Virus record (IMG/VR): IMGVR_UViG_3300046675_000480
Span: 1-54,636 of that record
DNA length: 54,636 nt
DNA from: a virus
Reading direction: 5' to 3' (one strand)
Below are positions 48,182 to 53,527 of this stretch, piece after piece (position 1 is the first letter of the stretch; each line of letters starts with the position of its first letter). The position numbers and the translations under genes are program-made. The notes beneath the pieces were generated by a model. That model had not been told where the DNA came from, did not search any database, and saw only the letters and a program-made list of their open reading frames with translations.

Positions 48182-48424
48182 GTGGTTACCGTCGTGGACA
48201 AGCCCCCGTTCGATCCCCTGCGCGGCGCGTTCTGGCTGGTCGCGGGCGTGCTGGCCGTCCAGTGTGCAGTCGTGCTGGCGAGCGCTGGCGCGTGCCTGTA
48301 CTGGACACCCGCCATCGTTGAAGGGAAGGTCTCGTGCGGCCCGGTGATGGACCGGCTCGGTGAACTTTTAGCGACCGCGCTGGCCGCCGCGATTGCCTTC
48401 TCAGCCCTGCGGGACCGCAAATGA
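48182..48424 (+). CDS. small membrane protein of lysis cassette (holin-like candidate)
   Basis: The 80-residue product starts at GTG 48182, with a GTG at 48194 as alternative. It has one clear hydrophobic segment at about 16-40 (AFWLVAGVLAVQCAVVLASA) and a weaker one at about 58-75 (GELLATALAAAIAFSALRD). The C-terminus is basic (RDRK). It couples to the next membrane gene through ATGA. Two-segment small proteins before an endolysin are usually holin or antiholin; which of the two genes does this is not evident. No ribosome site is seen, in line with a leaderless start. Confidence 0.6.
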   Translation: MVTVVDKPPFDPLRGAFWLVAGVLAVQCAVVLASAGACLYWTPAIVEGKVSCGPVMDRLGELLATALAAAIAFSALRDRK

Positions 48425-48618
48425 TCTACTTCTCCGTCATCGCCCTGATCGTCGCTTTCCTGCTGATGGCCTTCGCCTTCATCGAGACCGTGCTCGGCAT
48501 GGGGCCGTGGTCGCGCGCGGCGACCAGCGACGACACCATCTCGCTGCTCGGCAAGGCGAGCGCCGTGCTGTTCGTTCTCGGCGTCCTGAGTTTCGTCTGG
48601 CACCTGATCGGAGGCTGA
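48421..48618 (+). CDS. holin-like two-segment membrane protein
   Basis: The 65-residue product starts MIYFSVIALIVAFLLMAFAF, a strong first membrane helix (2-22). A short charged loop follows (MGPWSRAATSDDTISLLGKA), then a second helix (SAVLFVLGVLSFVWHLIGG). The size and topology fit class II holins or their partners. ATG 48421 overlaps the preceding stop, and the endolysin ATG follows its TGA by one base, forming a compact lysis unit. Confidence 0.65.
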   Translation: MIYFSVIALIVAFLLMAFAFIETVLGMGPWSRAATSDDTISLLGKASAVLFVLGVLSFVWHLIGG

Positions 48619-48619
48619 C

Positions 48620-49093
48620 ATGCAACTGACCGAGCACTTCACGCTGGAGGAGTACACCGCGTCGAACACCGCCGCCGCCTGCGGCATCGACAACAGCGCG
48701 CCGCCCGAAGTGATCGACGAACTCACCGGGCTCAGCGAGACCATGGAGGACGTGCGCCTGCTGCTGCGCAACAGCCCGATCATCATCACCTCGGGCTACC
48801 GCTGCCCGGCGCTCAACACCCAGTGCGGCGGTGCCGCCAACTCGGCGCACCTGTACGGCGACGCCTGCGACTTCGTCGCGCCCGACTTCGGCACACCCTA
48901 TGAAATCTGCCAGCGGCTGGAGCGCTTCATCGAGGCGCTCGGCATCGACCAGTTGATCTACGAGTGCGGGGTTGACGGCGAGGGCGACGAGTGGGTCCAT
49001 CTCGCGGTGTCGGCTCCCGGCGTCGAGCCGCGCGGCCAGATGCTGACCATCACCCGCGCCGGCACCTTCGAGGGACTGGTCGCCACGGCGTGA
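48620..49093 (+). CDS. endolysin, peptidase M15 type
   Basis: The 157-residue product has GGAGG before ATG 48620. It shows the M15_3 zinc-peptidase pattern: SGYRCPALNTQCGG, then SAHLYGDACDF with His77 and Asp84 as metal ligands, and EWVHLAVS with His127. Such enzymes cleave peptide cross-links in peptidoglycan. There is no signal peptide, so release depends on a holin, in keeping with the two membrane genes upstream. The N-terminus (QLTEHFTLEEYTASNTAAA) is the usual leader of phage M15 enzymes. Confidence 0.88.
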   Translation: MQLTEHFTLEEYTASNTAAACGIDNSAPPEVIDELTGLSETMEDVRLLLRNSPIIITSGYRCPALNTQCGGAANSAHLYGDACDFVAPDFGTPYEICQRLERFIEALGIDQLIYECGVDGEGDEWVHLAVSAPGVEPRGQMLTITRAGTFEGLVATA

Positions 49094-49135
49094 CCACAAT
49101 CGGAGCCGTACCTCGTACCAGAGGAGGACTGCCCA

Positions 49136-49387
49136 ATGATCGGTTGCTTGATCCTAGCCTTCGCGCTCTGTCAGGTGCCCGCGCCCGGCTACTACGTCCA
49201 GCCCGTCGCGCCCGGCTACCAGCCCGGCTACCCCGTGCCCATCCAGCCAGCCTACTACCCGCCGCCCCCGGTCTACTACGCGGCCCCGGCCTATTACCCT
49301 CCAGTTGCTGTGGGAATTAACCTCGGGCTGGGCGGCTGGGGTGGCGGCCATTGGTGGGGCGGCCACGGCGGCCACTGGCATCGCTAG
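49136..49387 (+). CDS. exported Pro/Tyr/Gly/His-rich protein (possible spanin-like)
   Basis: The 83-residue product has AGGAGG upstream. MIGCLILAFALCQVPAPG is a short signal sequence. The rest is low-complexity: Pro/Tyr repeats (YYVQPVAPGYQPGYPVPIQP, YYPPPPVYYAAPAYYPP) and a Gly/His/Trp tail (GGWGGGHWWGGHGGHWHR). Being next to the endolysin suggests a role in outer-membrane disruption like Pro-rich o-spanins, but the lipobox is not canonical. It may be a surface protein instead. Last gene of the plus-strand lysis unit. Confidence 0.6.
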   Translation: MIGCLILAFALCQVPAPGYYVQPVAPGYQPGYPVPIQPAYYPPPPVYYAAPAYYPPVAVGINLGLGGWGGGHWWGGHGGHWHR

Positions 49388-49389
49388 GG

Positions 49390-49405
49390 AGCCCGCCAGA
49401 GGGCT
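49390..49405. terminator. short hairpin between convergent genes
   Basis: AGCCC (49390-49394) and GGGCT (49401-49405) form a 5-bp stem with a 6-base loop between convergent genes ending at 49387 and 49406. There is no T-run on the plus side beyond TTCAGG. A weak bidirectional terminator is possible. Confidence 0.35.
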
Positions 49406-49648
49406 TCAGGTTCCGGGGCCATGGAGGGCCAGCCACCAAGCGCCCGCCGCTAGGGCGGCCAGCGCAGCCAGCCCGGCGGCGGTTTTACCCAATCCGGCCC
49501 AGATCGGGGTCCGGGCAGGCTCGCCGATGGGGTTTTCGACCGGGCTGCTGAGCCAGCCGCCATCGACCGACCCGCCGGCCAGCAGCAGGTCGGTGCGGCG
49601 CGGGATAGCCGGCGGCGCGCGGCGTCCGTACCAGTCAGGGCCGGGCAT
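49406..49648 (-). CDS. small C-terminal-anchored membrane protein
   Basis: The 80-residue product from ATG 49648 (MPGPDWYGRRAPPAIPRRTD) has a Pro/Arg-rich N-terminus and one hydrophobic segment near the C-terminus (AAGLAALAALAAGAWWLAL). The start overlaps the end of the upstream gene by 14 bases. An alternative start at 49702 would lie well inside that gene. Type II or tail-anchored topology is probable. Function unknown. Confidence 0.6.
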   Translation of the reverse strand: MPGPDWYGRRAPPAIPRRTDLLLAGGSVDGGWLSSPVENPIGEPARTPIWAGLGKTAAGLAALAALAAGAWWLALHGPGT

Positions 49649-49889
49649 CGGTGACCTCGAACCCGGCGGCCTCGAAGACGAGCTTGATGGCGGCGAAGTC
49701 ATCGTCCTGAAACTCCTTCCAGTCGTCGGCGTCCATCGGCAGGGCGTCGTGGTGCGGCATGGCGGCGGTCAGCACCAGCGCGTTGCCCCGCTTGGTGAAG
49801 ATCAGCGCCGAGCGCGGCACGCCCCAGACACCGCCATCCTGCAGGCTGGCCATGGTGCGCTGCGACCACGCGATGTCGGTCAGCTTCAC
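49635..49889 (-). CDS. small protein of early operon
   Basis: The 84-residue product starts at GTG 49889, which overlaps the upstream stop (GTGA). It has a folded look (DIAWSQRTMASLQDGGVWGV, ALIFTKRGNALVLTAAMPHH) and an acidic C-terminal half (ADDWKEFQDDDFAAIKLVFE). No membrane segment. It is one of a chain of overlapping small genes on the reverse strand. Family unknown. Confidence 0.6.
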   Translation of the reverse strand: MKLTDIAWSQRTMASLQDGGVWGVPRSALIFTKRGNALVLTAAMPHHDALPMDADDWKEFQDDDFAAIKLVFEAAGFEVTDARP

Positions 49890-49993
49890 CACGGCGGGCG
49901 CTCCATGATGGCGGCGACGGTCAGCACGTAGGCCAGCCCGACGGCGACACCGAGCGCCATGGCGAGCGCCACGCAGGCGGCGATCCGGGCCAT
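49886..49993 (-). CDS. 35-residue membrane peptide
   Basis: The product MARIAACVALAMALGVAVGL continues as a single hydrophobic helix to TVAAIMERPPW. AGGAAG lies just before ATG 49993. The start overlaps the preceding stop by one base and the stop overlaps the next GTG. Its small size and its place inside a tightly coupled operon suggest a small inner-membrane regulator. Function unknown. Confidence 0.5.
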   Translation of the reverse strand: MARIAACVALAMALGVAVGLAYVLTVAAIMERPPW

Positions 49994-50235
49994 CAGTTCT
50001 TCCTGTCGCGACGACTGTCGCGCACGCGGGTCTGGGGGCCAATGAAGGGTGCCACCATCTTGGTCATGGCATCCTCGGTCTCGCCCCAGAAGATCGTGAG
50101 GTCGAAGGCCTGCCCCCATTCCTCGCCGTGGATGATCGCCGGCTTGCCTTCGCGCAGCCGGCCGAGATTGCCCTCGCTCAAGCCGATGATCAGCATGGGT
50201 CTGCCCTTCGGCCCGGTTCCGGTCATCTTGATCAT
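49993..50235 (-). CDS. small protein of early operon (nucleotide/regulator-like fold unclear)
   Basis: The 80-residue product starts MIKMTGTGPKGRPMLIIGLS at ATG 50235, overlapping the upstream stop (ATGA), with AAGGGA ahead. It has beta-rich N- and middle parts (EGNLGRLREGKPAIIHGEEW, AFDLTIFWGETEDAMTKM) and a basic tail (TRVRDSRRDRKN). No signal or membrane segment. No family recognised. Confidence 0.6.
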   Translation of the reverse strand: MIKMTGTGPKGRPMLIIGLSEGNLGRLREGKPAIIHGEEWGQAFDLTIFWGETEDAMTKMVAPFIGPQTRVRDSRRDRKN

Positions 50236-50372
50236 GGGTTGTCCCTTCGATCCTTGCGGTCCCTGTAGAGTTGCCAGAACGTCGCGCCGACGCTCAGCAC
50301 GACCAGCAGTGCCACGGCGGCGAGCATGATCAGCAGCGCGAAGGTGAGAACATCGACCGACGAGGCGTTCAT
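50232..50372 (-). CDS. 46-residue membrane peptide
   Basis: The product MNASSVDVLTFALLIMLAAV continues through a single membrane helix (ALLVVLSVGATFW) and ends in a strongly basic tail (YRDRKDRRDN). ATG 50372 overlaps the stop of the upstream gene and its own stop overlaps the next ATG. The positive-inside rule puts the C-terminus in the cytoplasm. Function unknown. Confidence 0.55.
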   Translation of the reverse strand: MNASSVDVLTFALLIMLAAVALLVVLSVGATFWQLYRDRKDRRDNP

Positions 50373-50779
50373 GCGTGCAGCAGGCGCTCGGCGACCTTGG
50401 GCTCGCTGGTCTCGCCGAGGATGAACTCGACGTCGACCACGTCGCCGTCACTGAGATCGGCCCAGTGGTCGATGATGTAGTCGTGGGCGATGCGCATGGT
50501 GCGGCCGATCTTCTCGGGCTGCCAGAACAGCGGGTCGTTGGTGAACGGCCGGCCGTTCGCGCCGAGCGGGCTGATGGCGATGTTGGGCTTGCCGTCGCAC
50601 GGGTAGCCCTCCCGGCGCAGGTAGTAGCCCTGCGTCAAGTAGCGGAAGGCGCGCTCGCGCACGCGGTCGGTCGGCTTGACCGACTTCAACTCGATGGTGT
50701 CGCGGTCAGGGTTCATGTCGATGGCGATCACCGCGATGAAGGTCGCCGAGTCCCTGATCTCCAGTATCTTGACGTGCAT
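50369..50779 (-). CDS. early-operon protein of unknown function
   Basis: The 136-residue product starts MHVKILEIRDSATFIAVIAI at ATG 50779, one base inside the upstream stop. The N-terminal strands are followed by a helical basic part (SVKPTDRVRERAFRYLTQGY), a Pro/Gly-rich middle, and an acidic C-terminus (IIDHWADLSDGDVVDVEFIL). It looks like a small globular cytoplasmic protein. Family unknown. Confidence 0.65.
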   Translation of the reverse strand: MHVKILEIRDSATFIAVIAIDMNPDRDTIELKSVKPTDRVRERAFRYLTQGYYLRREGYPCDGKPNIAISPLGANGRPFTNDPLFWQPEKIGRTMRIAHDYIIDHWADLSDGDVVDVEFILGETSEPKVAERLLHA

Positions 50780-51123
50780 CAGTTCACCGTCTTGCCGTCG
50801 AGCACGATCAGCATCTGGCCGCATACGATGGGCGTGTAGAGCCGCAGCAGGTCGTCCTTGAGCGCCACCACCTGCTCGGGCGTGAGTTCGATCTCGTCGC
50901 CGATCTTGGCCTTGTGGACGGCCAGTGCGAGATCGTAGCGCCACGCGATGTCGGTCTGCTTGCGGGCCGGCGCGGCACCCTGCTGGGTCTGCGGAACCGG
51001 GGCGAGCGCGCAGTTGACCAGCACCACGGCGACGGTCAGATCGAGCGAGTTGCCCAAGCCCTCGGTGCCGGCCTTGATGACCTTGCCGTCGAGGTCGACG
51101 ATGTTGGCGTTGACGATCTTCAT
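50779..51123 (-). CDS. early-operon protein of unknown function
   Basis: The 114-residue product starts MKIVNANIVDLDGKVIKAGT at ATG 51123 with AAGGAG upstream. There is a mid hydrophobic strand (NSLDLTVAVVLVNCALAPVP), a Gln-rich link, and a C-terminal helix (EIELTPEQVVALKDDLLRLY). Some composition is shared with the small gene at 49635 (TDIAWRYDLALAVHKAKIGD versus TDIAWSQRTMAS), hinting at common ancestry of a short segment. Function unknown. Confidence 0.65.
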   Translation of the reverse strand: MKIVNANIVDLDGKVIKAGTEGLGNSLDLTVAVVLVNCALAPVPQTQQGAAPARKQTDIAWRYDLALAVHKAKIGDEIELTPEQVVALKDDLLRLYTPIVCGQMLIVLDGKTVN

Positions 51124-51389
51124 ACGAATAGCTCCTTGTTGAGTTTCAGCTTCCTGATCTTGCCCTTGATCGCCTTGCGCACCACGTCGGTGTGCTTCAG
51201 CTTCTTGTCCAGCAGTCGCTCGATGGCCACCCACGTCTCCGGCACGATCCTGTAGCGACCCTGCACCCAGCTTCGCACCGTGCGCGGGTCGCACTTCAGC
51301 GCCCGCGCCAGTTCGCTCTGCCATTGCGGGCCATAGAGGAACTCTGCCACGAAACTGAGGAGCCGCTGGTCACGCTCCTGCTTGGTCAT
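51120..51389 (-). CDS. helix-turn-helix DNA-binding protein
   Basis: The 89-residue product starts MTKQERDQRLLSFVAEFLYG at ATG 51389. Residues about 22-45 form a helix-turn-helix (QSELARALKCDPRTVRSWVQ) followed by VPETWVAIERLL, as in short Cro/XRE-like or transcription-factor-like phage regulators. The C-terminal 25 residues are very basic (KAIKGKIRKLKLNKELFV) and may add DNA contact. It overlaps the upstream gene's end by 20 bases. A regulator of the early operon or of late genes is possible. Confidence 0.7.
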   Translation of the reverse strand: MTKQERDQRLLSFVAEFLYGPQWQSELARALKCDPRTVRSWVQGRYRIVPETWVAIERLLDKKLKHTDVVRKAIKGKIRKLKLNKELFV

Positions 51390-51699
51390 TGTCGGCGGTC
51401 TCCTTCTCGAAGTACGCGATGGGGCCGGCTCCCCGGTACGTGCGCTCGAACATCGACCGGGCGGTGGTGTAACCCTTGAAGTCAGGGTGCTCACCGTACA
51501 GCACGTAGTAGCGCTGTCCCCACTTGTCGCTGTTGCCACGCTCGTCCTGAAAGCAGACCGCACCTCGCGCCCTCATATTAGGGTCATCCAGCAGCTTTAC
51601 AAGTTGCTCCCTCTCGCCCGGCTCGGCGAGCCGCAGGAAGGTCTCCCGGTCCATGCGCTTGCAGCCGGTCCAGTCGATGGTGGTGATCACGTCGCTCAC
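51370..51699 (-). CDS. early-operon protein of unknown function
   Basis: The 109-residue product starts at GTG 51699 in a GTGA overlap with the upstream gene. It contains TTIDWTGCKRMDRETFLRLA, a helical part (GEREQLVKLLDDPNMRARGA), and aromatic-rich sequence (KWGQRYYVLYGEHPDFKGYT) before a polar C-terminus. A start at ATG 51651 would be shorter and has no clear ribosome site. No family recognised. Confidence 0.6.
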   Translation of the reverse strand: MSDVITTIDWTGCKRMDRETFLRLAEPGEREQLVKLLDDPNMRARGAVCFQDERGNSDKWGQRYYVLYGEHPDFKGYTTARSMFERTYRGAGPIAYFEKETADNDQAGA

Positions 51700-52013
51700 G
51701 CGGGATGGATCGCAGGCATGCCGGCCGGCGCGGGCTCGACCTCGCTGGTCAGTTGCAGCGGCGAATGGCGCTTGCTCCAGCCGTGGCGGCGGATCAGTTC
51801 GTCGGCCACCGGGCCGAGCCGGTTGCCCTCGGGGCCGCCCTGCCACAGCGACTCGTTCAGCCGGTAGGCCACCATCGCCGGCTCGCTGGAATTGAGCCGG
51901 CCCTTGATCTCGATGGTCAGGTTGAAGTGGCTGCCGATGTTGGCATCGCTCAGCTTGTCGCGCAGGCCGGCGGTAGCCGCCAGCAGGGCGTCGTGCAGTT
52001 CTTGGTCGGTCAT
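51696..52013 (-). CDS. early-operon protein of unknown function
   Basis: The 105-residue product starts MTDQELHDALLAATAGLRDK with an amphipathic helix. The middle (GSHFNLTIEIKGRLNSSEPA) is beta-rich and contains a possible strand pair. WQGGPEGNRLGPVADELIRR and a Pro-rich tail follow. No membrane segment or signal. Probably a small cytoplasmic protein of early infection. Family unknown. Confidence 0.62.
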   Translation of the reverse strand: MTDQELHDALLAATAGLRDKLSDANIGSHFNLTIEIKGRLNSSEPAMVAYRLNESLWQGGPEGNRLGPVADELIRRHGWSKRHSPLQLTSEVEPAPAGMPAIHPA

Positions 52014-52019
52014 GTCTGT

Positions 52020-52232
52020 CTATCTCCTCGTGTCGCAGATGGTGTCGTTGCCGCTCTTGTAGCAGCGGGTTTCCTGCACGGTCGTCCCGTACTCGGTGGT
52101 CGTCCTACAGATCGTGTCGCGGCCCGACTTGTAGCAGACCGTCCGTTCGCTCTGGGCGCAGGCGACGCCGACGATGACCAGCCAGAACGGCAGCGCCAGC
52201 AGCAGGCCGAAGATGATGCCGCGCCACCTCAT
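52020..52232 (-). CDS. small exported or anchored protein with duplicated Cys motif
   Basis: The 70-residue product starts MRWRGIIFGLLLALPFWLVI at ATG 52232. The hydrophobic stretch up to VACAQ is a signal peptide or anchor. The mature part has two copies of C-Y-K-S-G-x-D-T-I-C (CYKSGRDTICRTTTEYG and CYKSGNDTICDTRR) about 20 residues apart, giving four Cys for disulfides. A short exported effector or toxin-like peptide is possible. ATG overlaps the upstream stop. Confidence 0.6.
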   Translation of the reverse strand: MRWRGIIFGLLLALPFWLVIVGVACAQSERTVCYKSGRDTICRTTTEYGTTVQETRCYKSGNDTICDTRR

Positions 52233-52702
52233 GGTGTCGGCTCCATGTAGTCGAGCAGCTTCTGGGCCAGCACGTCGCGCTGCAGTTCGGCGCGCACCAG
52301 CATCAGCGAGCGGCCAAGATTGTTCGCGCCGACGCCGTTGCAGACGCCCCAGCAGGTATCGTTCCATGTGTTGCCCTCGATCAGTTTGCGTTCGCCAGTT
52401 TTCAGCAGCAGCCCGGTGAAGTGCGGTTGGCGGAACTTGAGCCGCAGCAGGTCGAGCATGATGTCGTACTTCACGGTGTCCCAGTCCTTGCGCATGATGC
52501 AGCGCTGGCCGAGCATCTTGGCGAGGCCGGGATCGCGCGCCTTGTGGATGGCACGCTGCTGGTCGACGTCGTAGGTCTTCATCGCCTGATAGGCGTGCTC
52601 GGTCGTCGTCCAGCGCCGGCCCTCGTAGTCGACGAGGCAGGGATGGAAGTTCGACAGGAAGTCGAACTCGGTGCCGTCGAAGAAGTTGATGTCGTCGTTC
52701 AT
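52229..52702 (-). CDS. NADAR-domain protein (YbiA/DUF1768-like, ADP-ribose-related)
   Basis: The 157-residue product is close to the whole NADAR family. It shows INFFDGTEFDFLSNFHPCLV with the F-L-S-N-F signature, then WTTTEHAYQAMK with the conserved Glu-His-x-x-Gln, and ends in NTWNDTCWGVCNGVGANNLG (conserved Trp-x-D/Asn, Trp-Gly). NADAR proteins are thought to cleave N-glycosidic bonds in ADP-ribose-linked substrates; some reverse ADP-ribosylation of guanine in DNA or RNA (established for members). Here it may protect phage or host DNA, or offset the phage's own ART activity. ATG 52702 overlaps the upstream stop region. Confidence 0.85.
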   Translation of the reverse strand: MNDDINFFDGTEFDFLSNFHPCLVDYEGRRWTTTEHAYQAMKTYDVDQQRAIHKARDPGLAKMLGQRCIMRKDWDTVKYDIMLDLLRLKFRQPHFTGLLLKTGERKLIEGNTWNDTCWGVCNGVGANNLGRSLMLVRAELQRDVLAQKLLDYMEPTP

Positions 52703-53241
52703 TGCGCGGCCGCCCAGTTCATCGCGGCGACGATCCGCTCGACCAGTTCGAGCGACTGCGGATCGTTCGGCTCGGCCAAGTAGCCGGCCGCCTCCAGCGC
52801 CTTGGCGCGGAACTGCGCGGCCTGCTCGGCCTTCTCGGCCTTGCGCTTCTCCAGCCACGCGGCGTTGCGCTTCTGCTGCTCGGACCGGACCACGTCGGGA
52901 TCGCGCAGCTTGCCGGCAGCGATCAGCGCCTGCACCTTCTCGATCACCAACTCGAAGGTGTCGCGCACGGGGTTGTCGTCACGCCGGTAGCGCCGGTTGC
53001 GGTCGCTGTCGACGCGCTCCCAGTAGTGTTCCTTCCACGGCTCGTCCTTGCAGCCGTCCTTCAGGATCATGTCGTCGGCGTCCTGCTTGAAGTGGTGGCT
53101 GTTGCCCCACACGCCGTGACCCTTGACGATGGTGCGGCCCCAGCGCTTGCCGTCGACCACGATGGCGCGCTCGCCCCGGTCGAAGAAGTCGCCCTGCTCG
53201 AAGGGCGGCTCGGGCCGTACCAGTTCGACGGTGTGGGTCAC
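52699..53241 (-). CDS. early protein of unknown function
   Basis: The 180-residue product starts at GTG 53241 (GTGA overlap). The N-terminal 90 residues (TVELVRPEPPFEQGDFFDRG, RTIVKGHGVWGNSHHFKQDA) carry several His and Asp and look globular. The C-terminal half is helical and charged (SEQQKRNAAWLEKRKAEKAE). It lies immediately before the NADAR gene and may be co-expressed for the same purpose. No family recognised. Confidence 0.65.
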   Translation of the reverse strand: MTHTVELVRPEPPFEQGDFFDRGERAIVVDGKRWGRTIVKGHGVWGNSHHFKQDADDMILKDGCKDEPWKEHYWERVDSDRNRRYRRDDNPVRDTFELVIEKVQALIAAGKLRDPDVVRSEQQKRNAAWLEKRKAEKAEQAAQFRAKALEAAGYLAEPNDPQSLELVERIVAAMNWAAAQ

Positions 53242-53456
53242 GACAGCGCCGCCTGCAGGCCGAGCGTGTCGGCGAACAGTTGCAGGGCCGGCACGAGGTG
53301 CGGCGAGGTGATGTCGCCATGCACCCGGTAGACCTTGAACAGGCCGGGCCGGTTGCCGCTCGGCGGCCACACCTTGCCGTCGATGCGCCACACCGTGCCC
53401 TCGTGCTCGATGCGGTGGTTCTGGTAGCGGGTCTCTTTGAATTGTCTGATGGCCAT
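53238..53456 (-). CDS. small basic early protein
   Basis: The 72-residue product has CAGGAG before ATG 53456. It begins MAIRQFKETRYQNHRIEHEG and has a beta-like middle (TVWRIDGKVWPPSGNRPGLF) and a helical end (LVPALQLFADTLGLQA). It is the first gene of the reverse-strand early operon after the terminator at 53480, so it may start a new transcript or read-through unit. Function unknown. Confidence 0.65.
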   Translation of the reverse strand: MAIRQFKETRYQNHRIEHEGTVWRIDGKVWPPSGNRPGLFKVYRVHGDITSPHLVPALQLFADTLGLQAALS

Positions 53457-53479
53457 GATGGGTTCTCCTGACTCCTAAA

Positions 53480-53505
53480 GCCCGCCCAGCTTGCGCCGGG
53501 CGGGC
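53480..53505 (-). terminator. reverse-strand intrinsic terminator after DUF932 gene
   Basis: GCCCGCCC (53480-53487) and GGGCGGGC (53498-53505) form a perfect 8-bp stem with a 10-base loop. On the reverse strand the stem is followed by TTTAGG. It separates the DUF932 gene from the small-gene operon. The T-run is short, so partial read-through is likely. Confidence 0.65.
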
Positions 53506-53527
53506 CTCGGAGGGGCGATGGGGCTGC

